Below are positions 8,585-19,887 of a DNA stretch of 64,000 bases, one piece after another. Each line of letters starts with the position of its first letter. Within the stretch, counting starts at the first letter, position 1. The notes below the pieces were generated by a model. That model did no database searches and was not told the DNA's origin. It saw nothing but the letters and a program-made list of their open reading frames with translations. Source of the stretch: Metabacillus sp. B2-18 (GTDB taxonomy: Bacteria > Bacillota > Bacilli > Bacillales > Bacillaceae); contig NZ_CP088245.1 in the NCBI RefSeq assembly GCF_021117275.1, positions 3,695,501 through 3,759,500 on the forward strand. The letters are read 5' to 3'. A program made the position numbers and the translations under genes.

Positions 8585-9703
8585 TTATCCTCTTTGGTCT
8601 AAAGGGATATAAGCTTGTTTTTCTGGTCCAACATACTCTGCACGTGGACGAATTAGTCGGTTATTTTCATATTGCTCTAGAATATGAGCTAACCATCCCG
8701 ATACACGACTTACAGCAAAGATTGGTGTGAATAAATCATGATCAATGCCTAAGCTATGGTAAACAGATGCTGAATAGAAATCAACATTTGGCGGAAGTGG
8801 TTTTTGAGAAGTAACTAATTCTTCAACTTTTGTTGACATCTCATACCATTTTGGTTCACCTGTGATTTTTGTTAGCTTTTCAGACATCTTCTTTAAGTGC
8901 TTCGCTCTTGGGTCACCTTGACGGTATACACGATGTCCGAAGCCCATTATTTTTTCTTTATTTGCTAACTTCTCATTAATATAACTTTCAGCATTTTCTA
9001 CTTCATCGATTTCTGAAAGCATCTTCATTACTGCTTCATTAGCTCCACCGTGTAATGGACCTTTTAGAGCACCAATAGCAGCTGTAACACCAGAATAAAC
9101 ATCAGATAATGTCGCAACACATACACGTGCTGTAAAAGTAGATGCATTTAATTCATGGTCTGCGTGTAAAACAAGTGCTTTATTAAATGCTTCCACAGCA
9201 ATTTCATCTGGCTCATTTCCTGATAATGTGTATAAGAAATTTGCAGCCATTGATAAGTCTGTTCTAGGCTCAACTGGCTCTAAACCTTTACGAATACGAG
9301 CAAAAGAAGTAACAACAATCGGAAGCTGTGCTTGTAGACGGATGGCTTTTCTGTAGTTAGCCTCTGTATCCATCACATCTGCTTCTTCATCAAACAAGCC
9401 AAGTAAAGATACAGCAGTACGTAGAGCAGCCATTGGGTGAACTTTATTGATAGGGTATGATTTGAAGTGTTCAATAACTTGCTGTGGAATCTTTGCATTT
9501 TCCGCAAGTTGTTTCTTAATTTCATTTAATTGTTCTGCATTCGGAAGTTTTCTGTGCCATAATAAATAAACCACTTCCTCAAAGCTTGCGTTTTCTGCTA
9601 AATCATCAATGTTATAGCCCGCATATGTTAATGTATCATCAATAATCGAGCTTACAGATGAAGTAGTTGCAACGATACCTTCAAGACCTTTTGTTGCTGT
9701 CAT
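8585..9703 (-). CDS. citZ: Citrate synthase
   Basis: 372 aa. Condenses acetyl-CoA with oxaloacetate. The catalytic histidines are in HADHELNAST and GFGHRVYRQGDPR, with GPLHGGANE between and the Asp region at PPNVDFYSASVYHSLGI. Length agrees with the short Gram-positive form. First of the citZ-icd-mdh series, with an AAAGGAGAGGG ribosome binding site. In B. subtilis this gene is repressed by CcpC and CcpA. A cre-like sequence with one mismatch lies at 9937-9951, but I did not find a convincing CcpC dyad. Confidence 0.97.
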   Translation of the reverse strand: MTATKGLEGIVATTSSVSSIIDDTLTYAGYNIDDLAENASFEEVVYLLWHRKLPNAEQLNEIKKQLAENAKIPQQVIEHFKSYPINKVHPMAALRTAVSLLGLFDEEADVMDTEANYRKAIRLQAQLPIVVTSFARIRKGLEPVEPRTDLSMAANFLYTLSGNEPDEIAVEAFNKALVLHADHELNASTFTARVCVATLSDVYSGVTAAIGALKGPLHGGANEAVMKMLSEIDEVENAESYINEKLANKEKIMGFGHRVYRQGDPRAKHLKKMSEKLTKITGEPKWYEMSTKVEELVTSQKPLPPNVDFYSASVYHSLGIDHDLFTPIFAVSRVSGWLAHILEQYENNRLIRPRAEYVGPEKQAYIPLDQRG

Positions 9704-9936
9704 ATAAATCCCTCTCCTTTACCTTTTTTCCCCATTTGTTTCATCTTAAAAGTTTAAATGATATAAGTAGTAGAAATCCTACTTGACTCAGTCATAAACT
9801 GTTCCATATGTAAGGAAATAAGCTTTTGTCAAAGTAGATATTTCACTTATGTTTCGTAGATCACGAATCATGAATTTATAGTATTATTTTAAACTTTTAG
9901 ACGATTGAGCGCTTGCTCACATGCAAGCAAAGAAAA

Positions 9937-9951
9937 AGAAAATGCTTACAT
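9937..9951 (-). promoter_or_regulatory. cre-like (CcpA) site upstream of citZ
   Basis: Minus strand ATGTAAGCATTTTCT matches the 15-bp Bacillus cre consensus WTGNAANCGNWNNCW except that the central CG is CA. It lies about 235 bp upstream of citZ. Family knowledge: citZ is under carbon catabolite control in B. subtilis. Weak on sequence alone. Confidence 0.3.
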
Positions 9952-10213
9952 TTTTTATTATTTTGATAAAGCATCACTCCGTATAAATCGAACGTGACAT
10001 ATACTATCAGATAATCTTATTTAAATAATAGATAGTATACCTATCTCATTTCAAAAAGAGATGAGATAAGGTTGCCTTATCATGTAGGCATTATTTTAGA
10101 ACATATCCCTATTATAAACAATTATCAGACTTTTGTGAATGAAAACAACTTTATTACTTAAAAATTTGTTAGAAAAATTTTATTTTAGGGATTCTTTCAT
10201 TAAAACTGCCTTA

Positions 10214-10247
10214 CTAATATAACCATAACATATATTTGTTATATTAG
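10214..10247. repeat. AT-rich inverted repeat downstream of ytwI
   Basis: 10-bp perfect arms CTAATATAAC and GTTATATTAG separated by 14 bases. It lies 45 bp past the ytwI stop. There is no T-run, so it is either a weak transcript end or an operator. Confidence 0.4.
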
Positions 10248-10292
10248 TGTATAATTCCTCTAAATTAATTGGCTTTTTACAGTATTATATAA

Positions 10293-10757
10293 TTAAGAAC
10301 TAAATAGTTTTACAATTTGCATGGCTAGATACGCTATTCCTGCTCCTATTAAAGGTCCTACAGCCACACCATTGAATAACGAAACTGCTAGAATTGTGCC
10401 AAAAACAAGAGCTGTTGTAATATGAGGATCTTCCGCTAACAACGTTAGCCCGTTTTTAGCAATTAATGCGACAGCTATCCCTGCTCCTAAAGCAATCCAA
10501 GCATAAGAAGATTTTAAAGCATCAATCAGCTGTTTAAATCCAATTTCTCCTGTTGCTATTGGTACTAAGACAGCAATTGTAATAACTGTAACTCCCCAGT
10601 TAATTCCCTTTGCCCCAATAGTTGGCAATAACTTCGATTCTAATCCAATCAATTTAATGACTAGCAAGCATCCAACAGCTATTAACAATGATTGATTTTT
10701 CGCTAAAAATCCAACTCCTAATAAGATTAATAAAAAGAGTACCGGTTGACTAAACAC
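10293..10757 (-). CDS. ytwI: YtwI-type membrane protein (DUF441)
   Basis: 154 aa, almost entirely hydrophobic, with about four membrane segments (residues near 5-40, 50-70, 82-105 and 110-148). The glycine-rich text LGVGFLAKNQSL, LGAGIAVALIAKNGLTLL and GPLIGAGIAYL is typical of the DUF441 family. Function unknown. It is divergent from ytvI, with a 190-bp shared upstream region, in the same order as B. subtilis ytvI-ytwI-citZ. Confidence 0.85.
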   Translation of the reverse strand: MFSQPVLFLLILLGVGFLAKNQSLLIAVGCLLVIKLIGLESKLLPTIGAKGINWGVTVITIAVLVPIATGEIGFKQLIDALKSSYAWIALGAGIAVALIAKNGLTLLAEDPHITTALVFGTILAVSLFNGVAVGPLIGAGIAYLAMQIVKLFSS

Positions 10758-10948
10758 TGAGTAAAACCTCCAAAAAGTAGTAATATGGTTAAATTAATTA
10801 CATATATAAAACCATGACTATACATCGAAACTCAAAAGATTAATTCAAATAGTATAAACAAGCTTAATATGTAATAAACATGCTATATAGCCTTATTCAA
10901 AGATTGGAAAAGCCCATAGGAATTGAAAAATGGGGAGGAATTTATTAA

Positions 10949-12064
10949 GTGAATATGAATTATTTATATAGCATGTTAAGATTTTTACTTATTATAGCTG
11001 TTACATGTTTAGGAATATCAATATGTTATTATTTATCTACTTTGACCTATCCATTTTTAATTGCAATCTTAATTGCTATGATTATTAATCCTCTTGTAAA
11101 TGGGTTGGAACGGATCCTCAGGATTCCTAGAGGATTTTCAGTGATTATCTCAATTATTTTACTGATTTGTTTAATTGCAGGTATTCTCATTCTTTTAGTA
11201 GCAGAAATTGTAACAGGCACCACCTATTTGGCGAGAGTTCTCCCTGGACATTTAGAGTTGTTAGCTGTTTACATCGAAACGTTTTTTGTCACAAAAATCA
11301 TGCCACTATATAACCAACTAACATACCTTTTTAACAGTCTTGAATCAAATCAACAACAATCCATTATCTCAAACATTCAAAATATTGGTGAATCAGTTGC
11401 ATCTAGTGTTGGAAATTTCATCAAAGGCTTTTTGGAAAATATTCCAGTTATCATTAGTTGGCTCCCAAATGCCGCAACTGTCATAATCTTTTCTTTACTT
11501 GCAACTTTTTTCATTAGTAAAGATTGGTATAAGTTCAAATCTGCTGTTTCTGGTTTACTACCACAGAGAGCAAAATCAAGTGGAAGGACTATTACTAATG
11601 AGTTAAAGAAAGCATTGATAGGTTTTGTTCGTGCACAAGCAACCCTAATTTCCATTACCACCGCCATTGTTTTAATAGGACTTTTGATTTTACGGGTTGA
11701 TTATGCTATTACAATCGCTTTATTAATCGGTTTAGTTGATATTCTCCCATATTTAGGTACGGGTTTAGTGTTCATTCCATGGATTATTTATTTATCGTTT
11801 AGTGGTGGAATACCGCTTGCAATTGGACTAGGAGTATTATACCTTTTCGTCTTAATACAGCGTCAAATAATGGAACCAAAAGTACTTTCCTCCAATATCG
11901 GACTTGACCCACTTGCTACCCTCGTTTCACTTTTTATAGGTTATAAACTAATTGGCTTTTTAGGACTGATAGCTGGGCCAGTTGCATTAGTCGTATTAAA
12001 AACATTTAAAAGTGCGGGCCTTTATGAGGACCTATGGAAATTCATCATAGGAAATAATAGATAA
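10949..12064 (+). CDS. ytvI: YtvI, sporulation-associated AI-2E family membrane protein
   Basis: 371 aa with about eight membrane segments. The family hallmark of the AI-2E/UPF0118 group, LLIGLVDILPYLGTGLVFIPW followed by a hydrophobic repeat, is seen in the C-terminal half (cut here to IGLVDILPYLGTGLVFIPW). The start is a GTG with GGGGAGGAA 8 bases upstream; no in-frame ATG has a better site until three codons later. In the Bacillus family YtvI is a sporulation integral membrane protein of unknown transport role. It runs toward fxsA and shares a hairpin with it at 12078-12101. Confidence 0.88.
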   Translation: MNMNYLYSMLRFLLIIAVTCLGISICYYLSTLTYPFLIAILIAMIINPLVNGLERILRIPRGFSVIISIILLICLIAGILILLVAEIVTGTTYLARVLPGHLELLAVYIETFFVTKIMPLYNQLTYLFNSLESNQQQSIISNIQNIGESVASSVGNFIKGFLENIPVIISWLPNAATVIIFSLLATFFISKDWYKFKSAVSGLLPQRAKSSGRTITNELKKALIGFVRAQATLISITTAIVLIGLLILRVDYAITIALLIGLVDILPYLGTGLVFIPWIIYLSFSGGIPLAIGLGVLYLFVLIQRQIMEPKVLSSNIGLDPLATLVSLFIGYKLIGFLGLIAGPVALVVLKTFKSAGLYEDLWKFIIGNNR

Positions 12065-12077
12065 TAGTAAAACGAAC

Positions 12078-12101
12078 GGGGCTGATACTAAGATCAGCCC
12101 C
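12078..12101. terminator. Shared hairpin between convergent ytvI and fxsA
   Basis: Perfect 9-bp stem GGGGCTGAT/ATCAGCCCC with 6-base loop. The following T-stretches are broken on both strands (ACAATTTCTTT on plus, GTTCGTTTTAC on minus), so termination efficiency may be moderate in both directions. Confidence 0.7.
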
Positions 12102-12121
12102 ACAATTTCTTTGATCAACTT

Positions 12122-12508
12122 CTACCTTATGATCGTTATCTGATTTTTATCAATCATTTTTCGAATAGTTGTTAATAAAATCGGTTTAAACTTATTTCTG
12201 CTATATGGAAATAACAATAAAAACCCTACTGTATCTGTTATAAACCCAGGAGTTAATAACAAAACTCCACCAATCAAGATACAAAGCCCGTCAATAATGG
12301 CCATTCCAGGAATTTGTCCAAATTGCATTTCTTGCTGAGCTTTTCTTAACGTTTCCAATCCTTGTTTCTTTGCAAGCCAAGCTCCTACAACACCCGTTAA
12401 AATAATAAGTAATACAGTTGGAATGGGGCCAATTGTATTTCCCGATAATATTAGAATTCCGATTTCTAGAGCAGGTATAACAATAATGAGAAACATCAAT
12501 AATCGCAT
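12122..12508 (-). CDS. fxsA: FxsA-family membrane protein
   Basis: 128 aa with N-terminal membrane segments at about 1-20 and 27-45 and another around 75-98. Text such as PALEIGILILSG, TGVVGAWLAKKQGLETL and PGFITDTVGFLLLFP is characteristic of FxsA/YtzA. In E. coli, overexpressed FxsA relieves F-plasmid exclusion of phage T7; the cellular role in Bacillus is not established. It lies upstream of nothing on its strand except the convergent ytvI, and downstream of pyk. Confidence 0.9.
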   Translation of the reverse strand: MRLLMFLIIVIPALEIGILILSGNTIGPIPTVLLIILTGVVGAWLAKKQGLETLRKAQQEMQFGQIPGMAIIDGLCILIGGVLLLTPGFITDTVGFLLLFPYSRNKFKPILLTTIRKMIDKNQITIIR

Positions 12509-12589
12509 GTATTCACCTCTTAAACTCTACTAATAAAACGATGTCCTTTTTTAAATCTCTATACTCTCTCTATTCTATTCCAAAGATGC

Positions 12590-12615
12590 AAAAAAAAGAA
12601 GGGATTACTCCCTTC
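12590..12615 (-). terminator. Intrinsic terminator of pyk
   Basis: Minus strand GAAGGGA, loop GTAA, TCCCTTC, then TTTTTTTT. Textbook form, about 15 bp past the pyk stop. Confidence 0.92.
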
Positions 12616-12628
12616 CTCTTAATGACAA

Positions 12629-14389
12629 TTATAGTACACTCGCATGTCCTTGGTAAATAACTCCTCGAACAGCGTCTACTGTAATATCTTGACCATCTTT
12701 TAACAATGTTGTTGCGTTTTCTACACCTACAATAACAGGAATACCAAGACTTAATCCCACAACAGCAGCATGACTTGTTAAGCCACCTTCTTCTGTTACA
12801 AGAGCAGATGCTTTCTCAAGAGCATCCATCATATCACGGTCAGTTCCTTGTGCAACAAGAATAGCACCTTGTGTCATTTTTTCTTGTGCATCCTTTGCAG
12901 TGCTTGCCACTACAACCTTACCAAAAGCTGATTTACGTCCGATGCCTTGTCCCTTTGCAATAACATCTCCAATAACATGGACTTTCATAAGGTTTGTTGT
13001 GCCTGCTTCACCAACAGGTACACCCGCTGTAATCACAATAAGATCACCATGTGTTACAAGTCCGCTATTAATTGCTTCTAATACAGAACGATCTAGCATT
13101 TCATCTGTTGTTGTTGAGTGATTTCCACTTCTTGGGTAAACACCCCATACTAAAGCTAACTTACGAGAATATGAATCAGAAACTGTTACAGCAATAATTG
13201 GTGCTTTAGGACGATATTTTGAAATCATTCTTGCAGTGTGTCCACTTTCAGTTGGAGTAACAATTGCTGATACACCTAAATTTAGAGCTGTATAAGCTGT
13301 AGATTGGCCAATCGCATCTGTGATTGTTGTGCCAACCTGAGCACTGCGCTTCGATAAAATTTGCTTATAATCTAAAGCTTGCTCTGCTCTTGAAGCAATA
13401 TTGTGCATTGTTTTAACCGCTTCCACTGGATAAGTACCGGCAGCAGTCTCACCAGAAAGCATAATCGCATCCGTACCGTCAAAAATAGCATTGGCTACGT
13501 CACTTGCTTCCGCTCTAGTCGGTCTTGGGTTACGTTGCATACTATCAAGCATTTGAGTAGCTGTAATAACAGGCTTTCCTAGAGCATTACATTTACGAAT
13601 TAATTCTTTTTGAACTAATGGAACTTCCTCTGCAGGAATCTCAACACCCAAATCTCCACGAGCAACCATTAAACCGTCTGACACTTCAAGAATCTCATCG
13701 ATGTTATCTACACCTTCTTGATTCTCAATTTTAGGGATAATTTGAATATGGCCTGCATTATGCTCTTCAAGCAGCTCGCGAATTTCTAGTACGTCTGAAG
13801 CACGACGAACGAAAGAAGCAGCTATAAAGTCAACATCCTGTTCAATACCAAAAACAATATCTTTAGCATCTTTTTCAGTAATACCTGGAAGTTTCACACT
13901 AACTCCTGGTACGTTAACACCTTTTTTATTTTTTAATGTACCAGTATTTTTAATTAATGTTTTAATCTCACCTTTTGATTGGTCAAGACCGATTACTTCC
14001 AACTCAATTAGACCATCATCTAGTAAAATTGTTGACCCAATATGTACATCATCAATAAGTCCTTCATATGTAACAGAGAACTTTTCTGTTGTACCAACTA
14101 CTTCTGTCATTGACACAATAATTTCTTTTCCTGCCTCAAGCTCAATAGCACCATTTTCCATTGTGTTTGTGCGAATTTCAGGGCCTTTAGTATCTAGAAG
14201 AATAGCTACAGTTTTGTTTAGTTTGGCAGAAGCCTCTCTAATATTTTTAATTCTTGCACCATGCTCATCAAAATCACCGTGTGAAAAATTCAAACGGGCT
14301 ACATTCATTCCAGCCTGCATTAATTCTGATAATTTATCAATTGATTCACTCGCAGGACCAATTGTACATACAATTTTCGTTTTGCGCAT
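12629..14389 (-). CDS. pyk: Pyruvate kinase with C-terminal PEP-utilizer domain
   Basis: 586 aa from the ATG at 14387-14389, chosen because GGAGGAAA lies just upstream; an upstream ATG at 14407 is not needed. Transfers phosphate from PEP to ADP. The barrel motifs [43 protein letters not shown] and [17 protein letters not shown] are present. Beyond about residue 475 lies the extra domain of bacillar enzymes ([21 protein letters not shown]), a swivelling phosphohistidine-type domain like that of PEP-utilising enzymes. Downstream of pfkA with a 149-bp gap, as in B. subtilis. Confidence 0.97.
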   Translation of the reverse strand: MRKTKIVCTIGPASESIDKLSELMQAGMNVARLNFSHGDFDEHGARIKNIREASAKLNKTVAILLDTKGPEIRTNTMENGAIELEAGKEIIVSMTEVVGTTEKFSVTYEGLIDDVHIGSTILLDDGLIELEVIGLDQSKGEIKTLIKNTGTLKNKKGVNVPGVSVKLPGITEKDAKDIVFGIEQDVDFIAASFVRRASDVLEIRELLEEHNAGHIQIIPKIENQEGVDNIDEILEVSDGLMVARGDLGVEIPAEEVPLVQKELIRKCNALGKPVITATQMLDSMQRNPRPTRAEASDVANAIFDGTDAIMLSGETAAGTYPVEAVKTMHNIASRAEQALDYKQILSKRSAQVGTTITDAIGQSTAYTALNLGVSAIVTPTESGHTARMISKYRPKAPIIAVTVSDSYSRKLALVWGVYPRSGNHSTTTDEMLDRSVLEAINSGLVTHGDLIVITAGVPVGEAGTTNLMKVHVIGDVIAKGQGIGRKSAFGKVVVASTAKDAQEKMTQGAILVAQGTDRDMMDALEKASALVTEEGGLTSHAAVVGLSLGIPVIVGVENATTLLKDGQDITVDAVRGVIYQGHASVL

Positions 14390-14538
14390 TTCGTTTCCTC
14401 CTACCATTTAGAAGGGTAAAGGTTTCACTTATCCCATGTTAGATTCGTTTCTTCCTTTACCCATTTTTGTATGGTTCTATTGTTTTATTTTTTCTTTGCA
14501 GCTTTGTAAAATAATATGGTAACGATACCAACTAGTAT

Positions 14539-15555
<1,017 letters not shown>

Positions 15556-15743
15556 TTATAATGTCAATACAACAAAGAGTCAACTTTTGTCGAATAACCT
15601 TTTTATGAGCCTTTTTCATTATACAATAAATTATCTGCTGTGTTTAATGAATTATGTAATTTTGCAAAATTATTGTCCTACTTTGCCAAAAAAGTATAAT
15701 CTGTAAATAAAATAGAATGAATTGTTTTTTCTTTCACATCCGC

Positions 15744-15776
15744 AAAAGAAAACGTGGACCGGTCGGCCACACGTTT
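15744..15776 (-). terminator. Intrinsic terminator of accDA
   Basis: Minus strand AACGTGTGG...TCCACGTT with an inner GC-rich loop and one bulge, then TTCTTTTG. It begins immediately after the accA stop codon. Confidence 0.75.
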
Positions 15777-15778
15777 TT

Positions 15779-16756
15779 CTATTTTACCCCAAGTAGATCG
15801 TTTGCAAACGATACTTGACCTATTCTTTTATATTTTTCATAACGATGCTGAATTAATTCTTCCCCTGTCATACTTGAGAGAGTTTTTAAAGAGCTTGCGA
15901 TTACCTCAGTAATATTGATTGCTTGCTGAGCTACATCCTTATGTGCTCCACCTTTTACTTCTGTGATAATTTCATCAACAACACCAAGTTGCTTTAAATC
16001 TGGGGCAGTTATTTTCATTGTTTCTGCAGCTTTCTTTGCTAATCCTGAGTCTTTCCAAAGTAATGCTGCTGCACCTTCAGGAGAAATAACAGAGTAGGTA
16101 GAGTTCTCCAGCATATGAATATAATTTCCTACACCTAATGCTAGTGCTCCACCACTACCACCTTCTCCAATAACGATACAAATAACTGGTACAGATAAAC
16201 CAGCCATTTCGAACAAGTTTTTAGCAATTGCTTCACTTTGTCCTCTTTCTTCAGCTGCTTTTCCTGGATAAGCTCCTTTTGTATCTATAAAACATATAAT
16301 CGGACGATTGAATTTATCTGCTTGTTTCATCAACCGTAATGCTTTACGATAGCCTTCAGGATGTGGCATACCAAAATTTCTTCGAATATTTTCTTTTGTA
16401 TCTTTACCACGCTGGTGACCAATTACAGTTACTGGTACATCTCTGAACTTAGCTATACCACTAACAATGGCATCATCATCACCATAATATCGGTCACCAT
16501 GACATTCTAAGAAATTAGTAAAAATTTGTTCGATATAATCTAGAGTTGTAGGGCGACTAGGATGCCTTGCAATTTGAACTCGATCCCAAGGCTTTATATT
16601 TGTATAAATTTCATTTTCAAGCTTTTCTAATCTTGCTTCTAATTTTTCAATTTCAGATGATAAATCAACATCAGATTGAGCAGTAAAATCTTTCAGTTCT
16701 TTAATTTTAGCTCTAAGCTCGGTAACTGGCTTTTCAAACTCCATTTCACCTACCAT
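15779..16756 (-). CDS. accA: Acetyl-CoA carboxylase carboxyltransferase subunit alpha
   Basis: 325 aa. With AccD transfers the carboxyl group from biotin to acetyl-CoA, giving malonyl-CoA for fatty-acid synthesis. [18 protein letters not shown] coiled N-terminus, then the crotonase-like carboxyltransferase core: [39 protein letters not shown] and [14 protein letters not shown]. The 5' end overlaps accD by 7 bp, so the subunits are translationally coupled, as expected for an equimolar complex. Confidence 0.97.
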   Translation of the reverse strand: MVGEMEFEKPVTELRAKIKELKDFTAQSDVDLSSEIEKLEARLEKLENEIYTNIKPWDRVQIARHPSRPTTLDYIEQIFTNFLECHGDRYYGDDDAIVSGIAKFRDVPVTVIGHQRGKDTKENIRRNFGMPHPEGYRKALRLMKQADKFNRPIICFIDTKGAYPGKAAEERGQSEAIAKNLFEMAGLSVPVICIVIGEGGSGGALALGVGNYIHMLENSTYSVISPEGAAALLWKDSGLAKKAAETMKITAPDLKQLGVVDEIITEVKGGAHKDVAQQAINITEVIASSLKTLSSMTGEELIQHRYEKYKRIGQVSFANDLLGVK

Positions 16757-17625
16757 GTTATTTCACCTCCTGTTTGATGAATATCAAGTATGCTCCCAAG
16801 AGTTTCCTTTAATTCTTGGCGATTAATAACATTGTCTAATTGCCCGTGCTTCAGTAAAAATTCTGCTGTTTGGAAGTCTTCAGGAAGCTCTTCTCTAATC
16901 GTTTGTTCAATAATTCTTCTACCAGCAAACCCAATTAAAGCACCTGGCTCAGCAAAATTATAGTCACCTAGTGATGCAAAGCTTGCCGAAACTCCTCCAG
17001 TTGTTGGATGTGTCATAACAGAAATGATCAACCCACCATTATCACTAAAAAGCTTAAGGGCAGAACTTGTTTTAGCCATTTGCATAAGACTTAAAACACC
17101 CTCTTGCATCCTAGCCCCGCCGGAAGCAGTAAAAATAATAATCGGTAATCCTTTTTCATTCGCATTTTCTATTGCTCGGGTAATTTTTTCTCCTACAACA
17201 GAACCCATACTTCCCATTCTAAAACTAGCGTCCATGATAGCCACAGCTGTTCTAAAGCCGTTTATCAGACCTTCTCCTGTTACTACAGCTTCATTTTGTT
17301 TAGTTTTTTGACGATCTTTTTCAAGTTTTTCCTCATAATCAGGGAAGTTTAGAGGATTTTCAGATATCATGTTTTGATCATATTCAAGGAAGCTATTTTC
17401 ATCAAATAAACTCTCAATTCGCTCTCTAGCGTTCATTTGATGATGATATCCACAATTCATACAAACTTTTAGATTTTTATTAAGTTCTTTCGTATACATG
17501 ATTTTTTTACAATTCGGGCATTTTATGACAATCCCTTCCGGAACATCTTGCTTAGCTTGCTCAGAAGGAATTGAGGCATATTTCTTTTTCTTTGGTTTTG
17601 GCTTAGTAAATAAATCTTTTAACAA
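16750..17625 (-). CDS. accD: Acetyl-CoA carboxylase carboxyltransferase subunit beta
   Basis: 291 aa. N-terminal four-cysteine zinc ribbon ([12 protein letters not shown]...CMNCGYH, about residues 35-58), which in the family binds nucleic acid. The core follows, with [19 protein letters not shown] and [16 protein letters not shown]. Overlaps accA. Only about 250 bp of upstream DNA separates it from the GntR-type regulator; that stretch holds the 15-bp palindrome CAGTTA-TAT-TAACTG (17816-17830) but no recognisable FapR site. Confidence 0.97.
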   Translation of the reverse strand: MLKDLFTKPKPKKKKYASIPSEQAKQDVPEGIVIKCPNCKKIMYTKELNKNLKVCMNCGYHHQMNARERIESLFDENSFLEYDQNMISENPLNFPDYEEKLEKDRQKTKQNEAVVTGEGLINGFRTAVAIMDASFRMGSMGSVVGEKITRAIENANEKGLPIIIFTASGGARMQEGVLSLMQMAKTSSALKLFSDNGGLIISVMTHPTTGGVSASFASLGDYNFAEPGALIGFAGRRIIEQTIREELPEDFQTAEFLLKHGQLDNVINRQELKETLGSILDIHQTGGEITW

Positions 17626-17815
17626 AACGGTACCTCCCCTTTTTCAAAGGCACTGTTATAATTGGCCGAAGATTTCCTATTTAGCTCATATCCATTTATA
17701 GCCAAAAATAACAACGCGCTTAAACATAGCCTTTATTAAAGCTGCTTCTATTTAAATCAGATAATGATTACATAATCTAGTATTCACTTTAAGAAACTAT
17801 TTTCTAAAAAAGTGT

Positions 17816-17830
17816 CAGTTATATTAACTG
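17816..17830. promoter_or_regulatory. 15-bp palindrome upstream of accD
   Basis: CAGTTA and TAACTG around TAT, about 190 bp upstream of accD and 40 bp beyond the regulator stop. Could be an operator or chance in AT-rich DNA. Confidence 0.25.
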
Positions 17831-17872
17831 TAACGATTGCTGGACAAACATGTTGTAGAAAGTTGTCAATAT

Positions 17873-18523
17873 CTATTCGACATTTTCTTTAAGGGATACC
17901 GCTTCATATTGAATAAACACTTCTAAATGATCCTTTTTTATTAAAGCATCAAGCAACATGGCTAAATGTTTTTTTGAAGAACTATGCGATTGATCACCTT
18001 TATATACAAAGCTGACATATTCATTTAAAACATTCCAAATTCGATATAAGAGAAAATTGTTTGCTAATTTAACAAGCTCAGTCATTAATTCAAATCTTGT
18101 TATCTCTGTATCCTGAACTTTACTAGATAATTCTTCTAATTGTTCATTTATGTCACTTTGTAAGATTAGCTGCAGGGCATTTTTTTCTAATAGCTCGTTC
18201 ATTTTAATAACATCCTTTATTGCTTTTGTATCATCAAGAATAAAGGTACCCAGCAGTTCAATTAAATTATGTTCTCTAAAATCCTTTAAAAAAGTTCCTT
18301 CGCCTCTTCTCGTTTCAATCATCCCTAATAATTCAAGGGCTCTTAACGCTTCACGAACAGAAGATCTTCCAACTTTTAAATTCTCAGCCAGCTCTCTTTC
18401 TGAAGGAATTTTATCTCCATAAGAAAGCTGTTTTTCTGCAATAATTGCGCGAATATGGCGAAGGATTTCAATATAAACTTTTGAATGCGGAGTTGTCAAA
18501 GAAGAATCACTCACTTTAATCAA
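17873..18523 (-). CDS. FadR-subfamily GntR transcriptional regulator
   Basis: 216 aa. Winged-helix GntR N-terminus: YGDKIPSERELAENLKVGRSSVREALRALELLGMIETRRGEG is the classic helix-turn-helix and wing (quoted in part: SERELAENLKVGRSSVREAL). The C-terminal helical effector domain is FCD/FadR-like but short and divergent. Its start overlaps the malic enzyme stop by 8 bp, so it is in one operon with that gene. A perfect FadR-type operator lies at 19856-19874 upstream of the operon, suggesting autoregulation. The effector is unknown; malate, pyruvate or an acyl-CoA are guesses from context. Confidence 0.85.
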   Translation of the reverse strand: MIKVSDSSLTTPHSKVYIEILRHIRAIIAEKQLSYGDKIPSERELAENLKVGRSSVREALRALELLGMIETRRGEGTFLKDFREHNLIELLGTFILDDTKAIKDVIKMNELLEKNALQLILQSDINEQLEELSSKVQDTEITRFELMTELVKLANNFLLYRIWNVLNEYVSFVYKGDQSHSSSKKHLAMLLDALIKKDHLEVFIQYEAVSLKENVE

Positions 18524-19745
18524 TGATGGCTAATTGCCTCGTTTTCTCAGCAACTTCCTCCGGATCGACTTTTATTCTTGCCACACCGGTTTCCATTGCT
18601 GCCTTAGCTACTGCTGAAGCAACAGCTGGTGCCACTCTTGGATCAAATGGTGCCGGAATCACATAATCTGAACTTAAATCCTTTTCAGAAACAAGTGCTG
18701 CGATTGCCTCAACTGCCGCAATTTTCATTTTCTCATTAATATGTGTAGCACGTACATCTAACGCACCTCTAAAAATCCCTGGGAAGGCCAATACATTGTT
18801 TACTTGGTTTGGAAAATCAGATCGGCCTGTTCCAATAACCATCGCCCCAGCTTCTTTAGCCTCATTTGGCATAATTTCTGGAACAGGGTTAGCCATAGCA
18901 AAAATAATTGGGTTCTCATTCATTGATTGAACCATTTCTTTAGACAAGGCCCCTTCAACCGAAACTCCAATAAATACATCGGCACCTTTAATAACATCGG
19001 CCAAACTACCTTCCAGCTGATCTCTATTTGTATATTTAGCTACCTCAGATTTCACGTTATTCATACCGTGTGAACGATTTTCAAAGATTGCACCTTTCGT
19101 GTCACACATAATAATATCTCTTACACCATAGCTATATAAAAGTTTAATGATTGCAATACCCGCTGCACCTGCACCGTTAGCTACAACCCGGATATTAGAC
19201 ATACTTTTTCCAACTAATTTAAGAGCATTAACAAGCCCTGCTACAGTTACAATTGCAGTACCATGTTGGTCATCGTGAAAAATAGGGATATTCGTTTCCT
19301 TTTTTAAACGTTCTTCAATAACAAAACAATTAGGAGCAGCTATGTCTTCTAAGTTTACTCCACCAAACGTTGGTTCAAGCAACTTAACTGTATTAACAAT
19401 TTCATCAATATCTGTTGTGTTTAAACAAATTGGAAATGCATCCACTCCAGCAAAACTTTTGAAAAGAACAGCTTTTCCTTCCATAACCGGTAATGCTGCT
19501 TCAGGACCAATATTTCCTAACCCGAGCACAGCCGTACCATCAGAAACTACTGCAACCATATTACCTTTCATCGTATAATCATAGACTTTGCTTTTATCAT
19601 CATAAATATCTTTACAAGGTTCAGCTACACCAGGTGAATAAGCAAGGCTTAAATCATAAGCATTTTTTACTGGAATCTTTGACTTTGATTCTAATTTCCC
19701 TTTGTTAACACGATGAATATGTAAGGCTTCTTCTCTCAATGACAT
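18516..19745 (-). CDS. ytsJ: Malic enzyme (YtsJ/MaeB type, NAD(P)-dependent)
   Basis: 409 aa from the ATG at 19743-19745 (GGGGAG 8 bases upstream). Oxidatively decarboxylates malate to pyruvate. Malic N-terminal domain YSPGVAEPCKDI, GNMVAVVSDGTAVLGLGNIG and FHDDQHGTAIV; the NAD(P) domain has VANGAGAAGIAI. It is the short bacterial form without a phosphotransacetylase domain. B. subtilis YtsJ is the NADP enzyme at the same chromosomal position. It is followed by an overlapping GntR regulator and preceded by a promoter plus operator, so expression probably responds to a metabolite. Confidence 0.92.
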   Translation of the reverse strand: MSLREEALHIHRVNKGKLESKSKIPVKNAYDLSLAYSPGVAEPCKDIYDDKSKVYDYTMKGNMVAVVSDGTAVLGLGNIGPEAALPVMEGKAVLFKSFAGVDAFPICLNTTDIDEIVNTVKLLEPTFGGVNLEDIAAPNCFVIEERLKKETNIPIFHDDQHGTAIVTVAGLVNALKLVGKSMSNIRVVANGAGAAGIAIIKLLYSYGVRDIIMCDTKGAIFENRSHGMNNVKSEVAKYTNRDQLEGSLADVIKGADVFIGVSVEGALSKEMVQSMNENPIIFAMANPVPEIMPNEAKEAGAMVIGTGRSDFPNQVNNVLAFPGIFRGALDVRATHINEKMKIAAVEAIAALVSEKDLSSDYVIPAPFDPRVAPAVASAVAKAAMETGVARIKVDPEEVAEKTRQLAIID

Positions 19746-19855
19746 CATGAACACTCCCCATGTAAAGTACTAGAACAAGTACCCTATTGTAAGAATCTAA
19801 TTGTTTGGTTACCAGTTCAGCTGTATCTATTTTTACACTGCCTATCATTCTTCAA

Positions 19856-19874
19856 AAAGTGGTCAGACCACTTT
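19856..19874. promoter_or_regulatory. FadR/GntR-type operator upstream of the malic enzyme
   Basis: Perfect 19-bp palindrome, AAAGTGGTC-A-GACCACTTT. It contains TGGTCNGACCA, the core of FadR-subfamily GntR operators (TGGTNNNACCA). It starts 13 bp downstream of the -10 hexamer at 19888-19893, an ideal place for a repressor to block transcription. Confidence 0.75.
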
Positions 19875-19887
19875 AAATCATTATTAA

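Larger units (their letters stand above)
9704..10292. other. Long intergenic region between citZ and ytwI
   Basis: 589 bp without a gene, large for this window. It must contain the citZ promoter. A TTGACA hexamer lies at 9827-9832 on the minus strand, without a good -10 partner. Also present are a cre-like site (9937-9951) and two dyads: CTATCTCAT/ATGAGATA (10041-10068) and CTAATATAAC/GTTATATTAG (10214-10247). No open frame with a ribosome binding site was seen. Confidence 0.6.

Noticed and set aside
9804..9832. Sigma-A promoter for citZ at the TTGACA hexamer
   Set aside because: No acceptable -10 hexamer 15-19 bp downstream.
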